DNA of 64,000 nucleotides from Bacillus sp. Cs-700 (GTDB lineage Bacteria > Bacillota > Bacilli > Bacillales > Guptibacillaceae), in NCBI RefSeq assembly GCF_011082085.1, contig NZ_CP041063.1, positions 1,550,001-1,614,000 on the forward strand, in the 5' to 3' direction. Positions 48,968-57,542 of this stretch are shown here, piece after piece (position 1 is the stretch's first letter; the number at the start of each line of letters is the position of its first letter). The position numbers and the translations under genes were made by a program. The notes under the pieces were generated by a model. That model was not told the DNA's origin, searched no databases, and worked only from the letters and a program-made list of their open reading frames with translations.

Positions 48968-49020
48968 AAGAGATCCTACTCCTTGCAATTGGAGTGGGGT
49001 CTCTTAAATTATTCTTTTTT
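48968..49020 (+). terminator. Terminator after the ene-reductase gene
   Basis: AAGAGATCCTACTCC / GGAGTGGGGTCTCTT 15-base stem with two G-U pairs and an eight-base loop; T-run follows at 49014-49020 after a short gap. Confidence 0.65.
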
Positions 49021-49157
49021 ATTCCACTTACAACAATAGAACGAATGATTGTCACTCGGCCTCCATACAAACCGAAATAGGGTTATAACCTCTTTTACTT
49101 TGTCCGGACCTTTAACTAAAGTACACTAGAATTATGACGAACAAAGGAGGAAGCAAC

Positions 49158-50498
49158 ATGACATCCGTCTCAACAGAACATATTAAAAACACAAGAAACT
49201 ATCTACGTAAACAAACGCTACAAATGATTATTGACCAATTTGATTCTACGTTAATGCAACTTACGAAATCTGAACGTAAAACGAAATATAGTAAGATGAG
49301 CGAAAATCCTTTTAGCTTCTTTCGTGGGAGCGCGTATTTGTATTATTATGATGTTACACAAATACCGTTTCATTACCATACACCAGATGATAAACCAACC
49401 TGGTTAATGGGAGATCTTCACTTTGACAACTTTAGTGCTTTTCGCAATGAAGATGGTGAGAATGTCTTTGATGTAGATGATTTTGATGAAGGCTATCTCG
49501 GTTCATATCTGTACGATTTACTTAGAATGACCGTTAGTGTTCGACTTTATGCGGAAGACTTAGGTTACTCAGAAAGCGACCAATCAAAGCTAGTCAGTAC
49601 GTATATTAAGAATTATGTGAAACAACTTCAAGCGTTCGAAAATGGAGAGGAAGAGCCTGTTGCGTTTCAATTCACAGACAAAAACACTAAAGGACCAATC
49701 AAGAAACGCCTAAAAAAACTTGAAGATCGTTCTCCTACGCACTCACTGAATAAACAAACTCATCTTAACAGTGATGGCGAACGAAAATTCATCCGTACCG
49801 GTACTAAATTAAATGCAATTGGTGAAGCCGAAAAAACCCAAGTAAGAAAAGCATGGGAAACATACACCAATACATTGAAAGATGAGATTGACGAAAGCTT
49901 GAGACACTATGAAATAAAAGATATCGTTGAGAAAAAAGGAGCGGGTATTGGCTCTACCGGGCTAAAACGCTACCTTATCCTCGTTCACGGCGAAAGTGCT
50001 GAGGACCATTTAACTGATCTTATCCTTGAAATCAAGGAAGCTCGCACACCGATTCCAGCTTATTTCTTCCCATATGACCAGGCATTTTGGGATACAAATA
50101 AACATGAAGGTTTGAGGGTAATTAAAACGCAACAAGCCATGCACCATAAACAAGACCCTCACCTTGGTTATGTGACAATTGGCGATAAAGAATTCTATGT
50201 AAGAGAAAAATCGCCTTATACAAAGGAAATCGAGCCAAAACATATAAAAGAATTCAAAGATCTTAATCAAACCGTTAAGACGATGGCTCAAATTTCTGCA
50301 AAAATTCATGCTCGAGCGGATTCTGACATTGATCACCATTATTTAACCTACCATAGTGAAACGGAAATTCTTAGCGTGATTGATGACTGGAAAAACCTAC
50401 GTAATGAAGTGGATGAATTGGCCACATTTTATCAAAAACGTGTAAAAAAAGACTATGATATTTTCATAGAATGGTGCAAAGAGAAAAACTATATTTAA
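49158..50498 (+). CDS. DUF2252 family protein
   Basis: 446 aa, kinase-like fold by family prediction. Family pattern: MSENPFSFFRGSAYLYYYD (about residues 50-68), WLMGDLHFDNFSAF (about 91-104) and FDVDDFDEGYLGSYLYDLLR (about 112-131), then a long C-terminal half with FYVREKSPYTKEI and AKIHARAD. DUF2252 proteins are uncharacterised and widespread in soil bacteria. ATG 49158 follows AAAGGAGG by eight bases. Stop codon shared with the palindromic terminator. Confidence 0.88.
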   Translation: MTSVSTEHIKNTRNYLRKQTLQMIIDQFDSTLMQLTKSERKTKYSKMSENPFSFFRGSAYLYYYDVTQIPFHYHTPDDKPTWLMGDLHFDNFSAFRNEDGENVFDVDDFDEGYLGSYLYDLLRMTVSVRLYAEDLGYSESDQSKLVSTYIKNYVKQLQAFENGEEEPVAFQFTDKNTKGPIKKRLKKLEDRSPTHSLNKQTHLNSDGERKFIRTGTKLNAIGEAEKTQVRKAWETYTNTLKDEIDESLRHYEIKDIVEKKGAGIGSTGLKRYLILVHGESAEDHLTDLILEIKEARTPIPAYFFPYDQAFWDTNKHEGLRVIKTQQAMHHKQDPHLGYVTIGDKEFYVREKSPYTKEIEPKHIKEFKDLNQTVKTMAQISAKIHARADSDIDHHYLTYHSETEILSVIDDWKNLRNEVDELATFYQKRVKKDYDIFIEWCKEKNYI

Positions 50499-50534
50499 CG
50501 AAAAGCCTGCCGAATTCGGCAGGCTTTTCGTTAA
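50495..50534. terminator. Perfect 40-base palindromic terminator containing both converging stop codons
   Basis: Centre GCCGAATTCGGC; arms run out to TTAACGAAAAGCC. The TAA of the DUF2252 gene (50496-50498) is in the left arm and the TAA of the yczE-like gene (50531-50533) in the right arm. Confidence 0.85.
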
Positions 50535-51169
50535 GCAGATTCATTTGAGGACATTGGCTTTTGATAAGTTAAAACAGTTTCTAGTAATGCTTTACATTGA
50601 GGCATCGAAAATTGTATTATTTTACCGAGCATAAAAGCAATGACAATGCTTCCAATCCCAACAGGCCCTCCAAGTAACCAACCAAAAAACAACACAGCGA
50701 TTTCAATCCCATTTCTTACCCAATCGATGCGCCAGCCCGTTTTTTCTACAATCAAGAGCATAATTCCATCTCGTGGTCCTGCCCCAAGACCAGAGGTTAC
50801 ATATAAACCAATACCATATCCGAGCACAACAATACCAACTATAAATACAATTCCCTGAGAAAGCAGCGTCACTGGATCTGGGAGAATATATAAGAAGAAA
50901 TCAATGAATAAACCGAGCAAAAGCATATTTAAAAAAGCTCCTAATTGCGGCATTGCTTTTGTGTACAGTGATGTGAATGCAAGTATAATAAATCCAGTAA
51001 TGATAGACCAGCTACCAATCGTTAAACCAAATTGCTTAAATAATCCATAATGAAAGACATCCCATGGACCAATTCCAAATGTTTTACCTTTAATTGTCAT
51101 GGCGATGCCTAGACCAAGTACGGCGAGACCTACGAAGAAAAATCCCCACCGAATGATTTTATTTCGCAC
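50531..51169 (-). CDS. YczE-family membrane protein
   Basis: 212 aa with about six membrane helices. YczE/YitT-type pattern: GFFFVGLAVLGLGIAMTIKG, GIGPWDVFHYGLFKQFGLTI (family core), LYVTSGLGAGPRDGIMLL and LLGGPVGIGSIVIAFMLGKI. B. subtilis YczE is needed for surfactin production in an unknown way; here no such operon is in view. Starts at GTG 51169, seven bases after GAGAGGGG. Single gene. Confidence 0.88.
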   Translation of the reverse strand: MRNKIIRWGFFFVGLAVLGLGIAMTIKGKTFGIGPWDVFHYGLFKQFGLTIGSWSIITGFIILAFTSLYTKAMPQLGAFLNMLLLGLFIDFFLYILPDPVTLLSQGIVFIVGIVVLGYGIGLYVTSGLGAGPRDGIMLLIVEKTGWRIDWVRNGIEIAVLFFGWLLGGPVGIGSIVIAFMLGKIIQFSMPQCKALLETVLTYQKPMSSNESA

Positions 51170-51335
51170 AAAAAAGCCCCTCTCAAACAGAACAATTTCA
51201 AACCTTTGAAACTATATCACAGGAACGAAAACATAAAAACCAATCGGTAAACTAGGGAATACTCCACTTAAATCTTTTCCATTACTCAAAGTGAAATGTA
51301 CGTTTCAACGAATAGAATTAAAATAGATTACAAGA

Positions 51336-51372
51336 CAAAAAAAACTGCCTGATGAAATCATCAGGCAGTTTT
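51336..51372 (-). terminator. Terminator of the 3D-domain gene
   Basis: AAAACTGCCTGATGA / TCATCAGGCAGTTTT perfect 15-base stem with a two-base loop; T-run in the gene's direction. Confidence 0.9.
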
Positions 51373-51386
51373 GATCTTCAATTAAA

Positions 51387-52325
51387 TTAGTCAAGTACTG
51401 TTACAGTAACTGTCTTACGACCAAAGTCTAGTGCATCTTGACGATCAGCCATGAATAAATCAACTCGGTTACCCTGGATTGCGCCGCCAGTATCTCCAGC
51501 AACTGCTTCTCCGTAACCTTCTACATGTACTTTAGAACCTAGTGGAATAACATCAGGGTCAACAGCAATTACTTTTTGATTTGGATTAGCTCTCAAATCA
51601 ATACCAGTAGCTGTTACACCAGAGCATCCTGTACAGAATGCAGTGTAAGCTGTTGCTTCCATTTGAATTTCTTGACCACTTGCCTGTGATGACTTACTTT
51701 CAGTGTTTGATTCTTTAGCAGGCGTGGAATTAGAAGTAGTAGATGTTTGAACTGCTTCCTTATTTGCAGCCTCTTTCTTAGCAGGTGCTTTTGGAGCAGG
51801 AGCACTACCACCGTTTAATACGGACCAAGTGTTCTTACCTGCAATACCGTCTACTGATAGACCGTTATCAGCCTGGAACGCACGAACAGCTTGTTCAGTG
51901 ATCGGCCCATAAATTCCGTCTACTGTATAGTTATAGTAACCACCAAGCTCTTCTTGTAGCGCTTGTACTTGATGACCGCGGTCACCTTGAACGAGCGTAC
52001 GCATAGCTTGTCCATTATTTACGCTTTGCATTGCTGAAAATGTATTTGGACCTGCGATGCCGTCAACTGCAAGACCGTGTTCTTTTTGGAATTGCTTTAC
52101 AGCACCTTCAGTAATTGATCCGTAGTATCCTGTAGATTCATCATAGTTGAAATACCCTTTGGCAGACAGTACATCCTGTAACTCGACAACGTCGCCGTGT
52201 TTTTCACCATAAGAAAGTGTTTGATCTCCTAGTGCCGCCTCTGAAACTACCGGACTAGCAAACATCATTCCAGCTAGTGCTGTGGATGTAACCACGTTTC
52301 TTACAATGTTTTTACGAGCTACCAT
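51387..52325 (-). CDS. Secreted wall protein: two peptidoglycan-binding domains and a C-terminal 3D domain
   Basis: 312 aa, likely a wall lytic transglycosylase-type or related factor. A signal peptide (residues 1-29, ending near VSEAA) is followed by PG-binding domain 1 (about 34-97, ELQDVLSAKGYF ... VDGIAGPNTF), PG-binding domain 2 (about 109-171, ALQEELGGYY ... VDGIAGKNTW), a Ser/Lys/Ala/Thr-rich linker (about 175-222), and the 3D domain (about 223-312), with conserved Asp in AVDPDVIPLGS, VAGDTGGAIQGNRVDLF. Same design as B. subtilis YocH. ATG 52325 lies after AGGAGGA. 3D domains cleave or sense glycan strands; activity is family inference. Confidence 0.92.
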   Translation of the reverse strand: MVARKNIVRNVVTSTALAGMMFASPVVSEAALGDQTLSYGEKHGDVVELQDVLSAKGYFNYDESTGYYGSITEGAVKQFQKEHGLAVDGIAGPNTFSAMQSVNNGQAMRTLVQGDRGHQVQALQEELGGYYNYTVDGIYGPITEQAVRAFQADNGLSVDGIAGKNTWSVLNGGSAPAPKAPAKKEAANKEAVQTSTTSNSTPAKESNTESKSSQASGQEIQMEATAYTAFCTGCSGVTATGIDLRANPNQKVIAVDPDVIPLGSKVHVEGYGEAVAGDTGGAIQGNRVDLFMADRQDALDFGRKTVTVTVLD

Positions 52326-52637
52326 GTATACATTCCTCCTGAGAGTTTTAATATTGGTGTTGTTTTTTGTTTCTCTCAATCACCCATGTCCCACATGATA
52401 ACAGGCAAATATAACACAACGATTTTAGTCCAATAACAAGTCGGTTACATAAATATGACAGATTAATACGGTTTTTATAAACTTTGCACAATATAGTACC
52501 ATATACCCATTTACGTCATGTCTTTATTACAAATATGTCAAAAAACCAGTAAAAACCCTATTTTCAGGTTCTTTACAAAGAACGAAACTCTATCTAATCT
52601 TTTAAAACAAACTATTGCATTCAAACGATTAGGTCTT

Positions 52638-53091
52638 TTAACCTATCATTTTTTCTGTTACATGAGAGTTCTTTAATTGAAAAGGAGCATCTAATTCATA
52701 AAGTCTTCTGTAGCGGTCGCTCGACATTAGCAGTTCATCATGCTTTCCTTCCATTACGATTTCACCATCTTCCATAAATGCAATATGGTCCATTCTTTTC
52801 ATCCCTACAAGATGATGCGTTACCCAAACGACCGTTTTCTTCTCAAGCACTTGAAAGATCGTAGAGAGCAAACCTTGCTCTGTTCGTGGGTCGAGCCCAA
52901 CTGTTGGTTCATCTAGTAAAACAACAGCTGTCTCTTGTATAAGAATATGAGCAAGGGCAATGCGCTGACGCTCTCCTCCTGAAAATCCCATACCCACTTC
53001 TTACATAGACGTTTGATAATCTTCAGGTAATGCAACAATAAAGTCATAGCTGCGGATTTGTCAGCAGAGTGATATTCATCTCAGCACGGAC
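52638..53091 (-). pseudogene. Remnant of a CydC/CydD-type ABC exporter gene
   Basis: Last ~150 codons of a cytochrome bd assembly ABC transporter ATPase. The readable part (from 52997) begins MGMGFSGGERQRIALAHILI with signature motif, followed by Walker B VVLLDEPTVGLD and H-loop WVTHHLVGMKRMDH, the wording of the last cyd gene of bacilli. Just upstream the frame has a TAA (LPEDYQTSM*EVGMG), and before that a one-base shift (NPQL / DFIVALPED). The N-terminal membrane part and Walker A are gone. Inactive. Confidence 0.85.
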
Positions 53092-53107
53092 ATTTCCGAA
53101 TCTCGAA

Positions 53108-53316
53108 TTACAAATCCCGGCCAAATGCATATAATGAAGTTTCTTTGCGATCCCATCCAGAAATCCATAGCCTAATAAACGTTGATTTCATTAAGAAGAC
53201 AAGCAACGCTTCAATCGCGAGCGAAGCTCCAAACACATCACCATTAAATCGAGAATACTCAGACCAGTTCATCCAAACTGAAATTCCTGGATAATTACCG
53301 TAACAACCCCAACAGC
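53108..53316 (-). pseudogene. Remnant of cydA (cytochrome bd subunit I)
   Basis: Reads AVGVVTVIIQEFQFG, then a one-base deletion (GGATGAAC where GGAATGAAC is expected) and MNWSEYSRFNGDVFGASLAI then EALLVFLMKSTFIRLWISGWDR before a stop. This is the strongly conserved helix pair of CydA (around GMNWSxYSRFVGDVFGAPLA). Only about 70 of some 450-470 codons are left, in the same direction as the exporter remnant, so a deletion removed most of cydA, all of cydB and cydC, and most of the last gene. Confidence 0.85.
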
Positions 53317-53724
53317 TTCAATTCTTTCAAGTGATTGTTCATACATGCACAAGAAAACTTTGTGTGAATAATCACGGTTTAGATAATTTCTTCTACAACA
53401 AAAGTCTCTTTCTGCTTCTTCGTTAGATTACATCAGGCGTTAAAAAGTGACGTCATGAATTTGAACGGTTATTGTCGGTCCTGTGTGCGGATTTCGACAG
53501 TTGAAACAGAAAGAAAAAGAACAGTGAGGGATGTCACAGACGGAAGGAAAAAGAGTAATAAATCGACAAAAAAAACATTATTCGGGTGGTGACAGGCACT
53601 TTTCCTCAATTAACCATTGCTTTATTGATCGTATCTAAGCTATATTTGAATTTGTGTTTTTCAATTCAAAAGCGCTTTCATCGAGATACAATAAAGCAAG
53701 AGTTTAACTGGAGGCAAACGTTCA
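53317..53724. other. Decayed stretch upstream of the cyd remnant
   Basis: No intact frame or RNA found. The leftward side may hold eroded 5' cyd sequence; a promoter for the EamA gene is not obvious. Confidence 0.3.
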
Positions 53725-54633
53725 ATGAAAATGTATTTATATCCGTTGCTAGTCATTATCGGGGCTAGCAGTTACGGTGTTGTTTCAACCATCATTAAAT
53801 TAGCAATGGGTAGTGGCTTTACAGCATCTGAAGCTGTTACGAGTCAATTCTTTATCGGCTTTTTGATTGCCGTGCTGATCTTTCTCATCACTAACCGACA
53901 AAAGCTAAGTTTCTCTGGAATTAAAATCCTAATTTTCGCCGGGGTTTTTACAGGCTTAACGAATATTCTCTATGGACAATCATTAAATTTTTTACCAGCA
54001 TCCCTCGCTGTCGTCTTGCTCTTTCAATTCACATGGATTGGCATGCTGATCTCAAGTATTTCAAAACGCCAGCTTCCAACCCGGATGGAGATGCTTTCAC
54101 TTATTATCTTAATTGGTGGAACGATTCCTGCTGCAGGACTCATTGATGCTGACTTATCAAATATCCCTTTGCAAGGCTGGTTATGGGGGCTTGGAGCAGC
54201 ACTTTGTTATTCACTCTTCCTCTATTTCAATGGGAAAGCAAACGCCAAAATGAATACATCAAACCGATTAGTCATCGTGTCGTTTTTTGCGTTTTTGATG
54301 TCAGCGGTTTTTCAATCTCCAGAAATTATTTGGAATGGTACATTGCTCGCAGAAGGACTTTGGGTCTACGGAATTGCACTTGGCTTATTTGGAATGATCA
54401 TTCCTGTTTTTCTATTTTCCATCGCGATTCCAAAGGTGGGCCTTGGAAAATCCTCCATCCTTAGTGCGATTGAACTTCCGATCGCTGTCATGGTTTCCGT
54501 CATCTTATTAAGTGAAACAGTATCCGTTCTGCAAGTCGCAGGTATTGTAATCATTATCATCGGAATGACGCTGCCAACTCTTTTCAGCGAAAACATAAGC
54601 CTCACACGGAAAAAAATAGTTGAACAACAATAG
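53725..54633 (+). CDS. EamA-family (DMT) transporter
   Basis: 302 aa with ten membrane helices in two five-helix halves, the drug/metabolite transporter fold. Seen: GASSYGVVSTIIKLAMGSGF at the start, an internal repeat near residue 150 (LQGWLWGLGAALCYSLFLYF), and the C-terminal SAIELPIAVMVSVILLSETV in the conserved last-but-one helix. Substrate is unknown. ATG 53725 lies nine bases after GGAGG. Single gene with terminator. Confidence 0.88.
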   Translation: MKMYLYPLLVIIGASSYGVVSTIIKLAMGSGFTASEAVTSQFFIGFLIAVLIFLITNRQKLSFSGIKILIFAGVFTGLTNILYGQSLNFLPASLAVVLLFQFTWIGMLISSISKRQLPTRMEMLSLIILIGGTIPAAGLIDADLSNIPLQGWLWGLGAALCYSLFLYFNGKANAKMNTSNRLVIVSFFAFLMSAVFQSPEIIWNGTLLAEGLWVYGIALGLFGMIIPVFLFSIAIPKVGLGKSSILSAIELPIAVMVSVILLSETVSVLQVAGIVIIIIGMTLPTLFSENISLTRKKIVEQQ

Positions 54634-54634
54634 C

Positions 54635-54669
54635 AAAAACACCTCTTCCTACTAGGATGAGGTGTTTTC
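54635..54669 (+). terminator. Terminator of the EamA gene
   Basis: AAAACACCTC / GAGGTGTTTT ten-base stem with an inner TCCTA/TAGGA pairing. Confidence 0.85.
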
Positions 54670-54679
54670 TCTTATTCTT

Positions 54680-54967
54680 CTATTTAAACTCCATTGGTCC
54701 AACATTCATTTCAAAGGATTCATCTTCATACAAAAGTGGCGATCGTTCCGTTCCACTTTTCGACTATTTCTCAACGTGACTAACGCTTATATCATCGCAA
54801 CCCAGCGTCACTGTTTGCCCCATTTGGTTATCAACAACAGCTTTTGCTTCCATAGATTTAAAGCTTCCAATTCCATTTGAAACTGCACTATACGCTGAAA
54901 AAAACACATATTTTAATTCAGAAGGTTTATGAACAATACCCGCTCCATGAGCAAAAAGAAAAAGCTT
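54680..54967 (-). pseudogene. Unrecognised gene remnant with an in-frame stop
   Basis: On the minus strand a frame reads AHGAGIVHKPSELKYVFFSA, then SNGIGSFKSMEAKAVV and TVTLGCDDISVSHVEK up to TAG at 54764-54766, and continues in the same frame through SPLLYEDESFEMNVGPMEFK to a second stop at 54680. There is no start codon or ribosome site at its left end. Composition looks like real protein, so it is probably the tail of a dead gene; family not identified. The rest of 54968-55036 is empty. Confidence 0.4.
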
Positions 54968-55036
54968 TCACCAAGAAACACATGTGAATACTTTCTATTG
55001 AACACGACTATACGTTCGACGACCTAACCTATAACA

Positions 55037-55267
55037 TTAAGACTCTTTCCCTTCATTTATCATTTCCACAATTGGGCGAATGGCAATAAACAGTCCTGCG
55101 ATAATGAGCCAGCCTAGCGATACATACGTCCAACCTTTAAAGAAACTTAAACTGTATTCATAGCCTGTAATGAACATAATTCCTGGGAAGATGATGATGA
55201 AAACAGCAGTTAACCCGATGGCCCACCTTACACAAAGTTTCGCATCCTTATCGAGCTGCTCGTTCAA
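55037..55267 (-). CDS. Small two-helix membrane subunit next to the symporter (DUF997/YhdT-like)
   Basis: 76 aa from TTG 55267, seven bases after GAGGAGGAG; the frame back to 55306 lies inside the symporter gene. Two membrane helices (about residues 13-33 and 45-66) after a short charged start (NEQLDKDAKLCVRWAIG). Position, size and topology are those of YhdT-type proteins that accompany sodium/solute symporters (for example beside panF). It overlaps the symporter end by 20 bases, so the two are translated together. Confidence 0.75.
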   Translation of the reverse strand: MNEQLDKDAKLCVRWAIGLTAVFIIIFPGIMFITGYEYSLSFFKGWTYVSLGWLIIAGLFIAIRPIVEMINEGKES

Positions 55268-56798
55268 GTCGAATCTCCTCCTCTTCTTCAAAGTCTTCGT
55301 CATCAAAGCTTTTAAATTTATCTTTCAATGTATCAAAATCAAATTCTTGATTAGCCATTAGTCCGTGTCCAACAGAAATAACACCACTTACGATAAACAC
55401 GGTAATATTCCCAAAGAACATCGATTCAAGCTGTCCGAGCGAACCAACACTCACTTCTCCAAACATTACATATGCGGACGTCATCCAGGCTGTTACTCCA
55501 AGAATAAATCCAGACAATGCTCCATAAAATGTTCCTTCATTCGTCGCTTTTTTCCACAATAACCCTAACGTTACAGGAATAACGGCTCCACTTACGAAGA
55601 TGCCCATTGCCATATACACAAACCCTAAACTTATCCCTACATAGAAAAGGAGAATAGACAGAAGCCCCATCATTAGTCCAAAGCTTAACGTTACTTTTCG
55701 GGATACTTTGAGTAATTTTTGGCTACTTGCTTTTGGATTGATCGAGTGACGGTAAATGTCTGTGACGACAATATTCGTAATAGCTGTTAATTCTGCTGCT
55801 CCAGTTGACATTACGGCCATAAATAGCATTGCGAGAAAAAGGATTGACCCTACACTACCAAGAAGATAGGAAGCCATTTCAGGCGCAACGGAATCTGGAG
55901 TACTAATCGGCACGCCAAGACCAGCTGCACTTACACCTAGGAAAGTGGCAATCGCAAAAGGAATAGAAAACCAGGCAATTCCGCCATATATGTATGCTCG
56001 TGAAGTTGCACTATCTTTACTAGCAATCGCTCGCTGCCAGTAGGCCTGATCAACGAAAACGGCACCGAAGTTACCAATAATATTAATCATACCGAAAAAT
56101 AGTCCAGGAATAGAAGCCATCGTAAGCATTGATGTAGAAGATGGAAGATCTTGAAGTCCTTCATAGATGGGGGTTGTTCCAAATTTCACGTAGATCGCTA
56201 CTGCGAAAATGGTAAGAATCAAAAAAATCATAATCGTATTGAAGTAATCAGCGACAAAGGAAGCTTTTAATCCGCCAATCATGGTGTAGATCGTGAAGGT
56301 AAGGGGGATGAGAAAGGCTGCTACAAACAAATTCATACCTGTTAGGGAATTTAGAGCAATGGCTCCGCCGAGAATAACCATCGCTGTCACTAAAATGTTG
56401 GTCATAAGAGCAAAGACCATAATCAGTCGGTGATTTTTCTTATCAAAACGCTGACCGATAAATTCTAGAAACGTATGGGCATTTGGTGCCCTACGCTTCA
56501 ATTGTATGGCTACAATCGCAAACAGCAAAACTTGAATACAAGCACCAGCAGCATACCAATAAGGTCCGCTTATCCCGTACTGATACCCAGTCGAAGAGGA
56601 CATCATTAAGGTAGCCGCCCACGTCCATGCTGCAATAATTGACGCGCTCGTTAACCCTACACCTACGCTACGACCAGCGGTACTATACTGCTCCGCCGTC
56701 ATCGCCTGTTTTCGTCTTCGCTGCATGAAAAACGTAATACCCGTAAAAAACACTCCAAAGACTAAAAGCAACAGATAACCAACACTGGATGATAACAT
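55248..56798 (-). CDS. Sodium:solute symporter (SSS family)
   Basis: 516 aa with 13 predicted membrane helices. N-terminal SSS block YSTAGRSVGVGLTSASIIAA then WTWAATLMMSSSTGYQYGIS (about residues 38-77), Na+-binding-type region MSTGAAELTAITNIVVTDIY (about 345-364), and an acidic C-terminal tail (DDEDFEEEEE). The WTWAATLMMSSSTG motif is like urea/short-chain solute members (DUR3-like) more than proline or pantothenate carriers. Substrate not provable. First gene of a two-gene unit with the small subunit. Confidence 0.88.
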   Translation of the reverse strand: MLSSSVGYLLLLVFGVFFTGITFFMQRRRKQAMTAEQYSTAGRSVGVGLTSASIIAAWTWAATLMMSSSTGYQYGISGPYWYAAGACIQVLLFAIVAIQLKRRAPNAHTFLEFIGQRFDKKNHRLIMVFALMTNILVTAMVILGGAIALNSLTGMNLFVAAFLIPLTFTIYTMIGGLKASFVADYFNTIMIFLILTIFAVAIYVKFGTTPIYEGLQDLPSSTSMLTMASIPGLFFGMINIIGNFGAVFVDQAYWQRAIASKDSATSRAYIYGGIAWFSIPFAIATFLGVSAAGLGVPISTPDSVAPEMASYLLGSVGSILFLAMLFMAVMSTGAAELTAITNIVVTDIYRHSINPKASSQKLLKVSRKVTLSFGLMMGLLSILLFYVGISLGFVYMAMGIFVSGAVIPVTLGLLWKKATNEGTFYGALSGFILGVTAWMTSAYVMFGEVSVGSLGQLESMFFGNITVFIVSGVISVGHGLMANQEFDFDTLKDKFKSFDDEDFEEEEEIRLERAAR

Positions 56799-57051
56799 AT
56801 GATTCCTCCAAATCGTTGAATTACGTCATACGTTAAAGCATTACAATGATCCTATCAACTGATTTGTTAAATTATGTAACACGATTTCGTCAACTAAAAA
56901 TATCAATGTCACTTTTCCTAACATCTCTATTTTTTAACTAACGAAAGCTGACTATATCAACTTCATCAATGTACATTGACTTTTTCTATAACTATTTTTA
57001 TACTTAATCAAGTAAATAGTATGTGTAGCAACTAAAAGGGAGAGTTCTTAC

Positions 57052-57486
57052 GTGAAGTTATCATTCCAAGAATATATTAGTATTCAAATTCATAAAACGG
57101 ATCTTAATCTAACTAGTTTTATTAAACAAAAGCTAGAAGGGTTTAACTTAGCACCTGAGCAAAATTTAATTATGTTGCTTCTATGGGAAAAGGACGGCTT
57201 AACTCAAAATCAAATAGCTCAAAAACTCGGTAAGGATAAAACGAATATCGCAAGGATGGCAACAAACCTTGAGAAAAAGGGATTTATCAAACGAGTCACC
57301 CCTTCCAACGACCGCCGTTCCCTAGAGCTTTACCTTACTTCTGCCGGTAAAGAGCTTGGAGAAACAGTCCTTCCCATTTCAGAGGAGTTCGATGAAATTG
57401 TATGCAAAGGACTATCAATTGAAGAACTCCGAGAATTTGAAAGAATTCTTTCAAAAATCAATGAGAATGTTCAAACATCCAGATAA
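57052..57486 (+). CDS. MarR-family transcriptional regulator
   Basis: 144 aa winged-helix regulator. The recognition helix is at about residues 53-76 (LTQNQIAQKLGKDKTNIARM) and the wing at KRVTPSNDRRSLELYLTSAG (about 87-106) with the conserved DRR. One Cys (about residue 122) is present, outside the N-terminus where redox-sensing YodB- or MhqR-type regulators keep theirs. GTG start 57052 behind AAGGGAG. It is 57 bases upstream of an azoreductase gene, so it probably controls it and itself; the inducer would be a quinone, dye or similar electrophile. Confidence 0.9.
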   Translation: MKLSFQEYISIQIHKTDLNLTSFIKQKLEGFNLAPEQNLIMLLLWEKDGLTQNQIAQKLGKDKTNIARMATNLEKKGFIKRVTPSNDRRSLELYLTSAGKELGETVLPISEEFDEIVCKGLSIEELREFERILSKINENVQTSR

Positions 57487-57497
57487 TCTGGATGTTT
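57473..57497 (+). promoter_or_regulatory. Hairpin with the MarR stop codon in its loop
   Basis: AAACATCCAGA / TCTGGATGTTT perfect 11-base stem around TAA. No T-run, so not a plain terminator; it could be a MarR operator for azoR or an RNA hairpin limiting read-through. Confidence 0.5.
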
Positions 57498-57542
57498 CTC
57501 CCTAATAGTTGCTACAACAACAAAAAATGGAGGTTTTACTTT

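Noticed and set aside
52638-52997. Functional small ABC ATPase
   Set aside because: Lacks Walker A and the membrane part; upstream sequence shows the rest of the same gene with a stop and frameshift.
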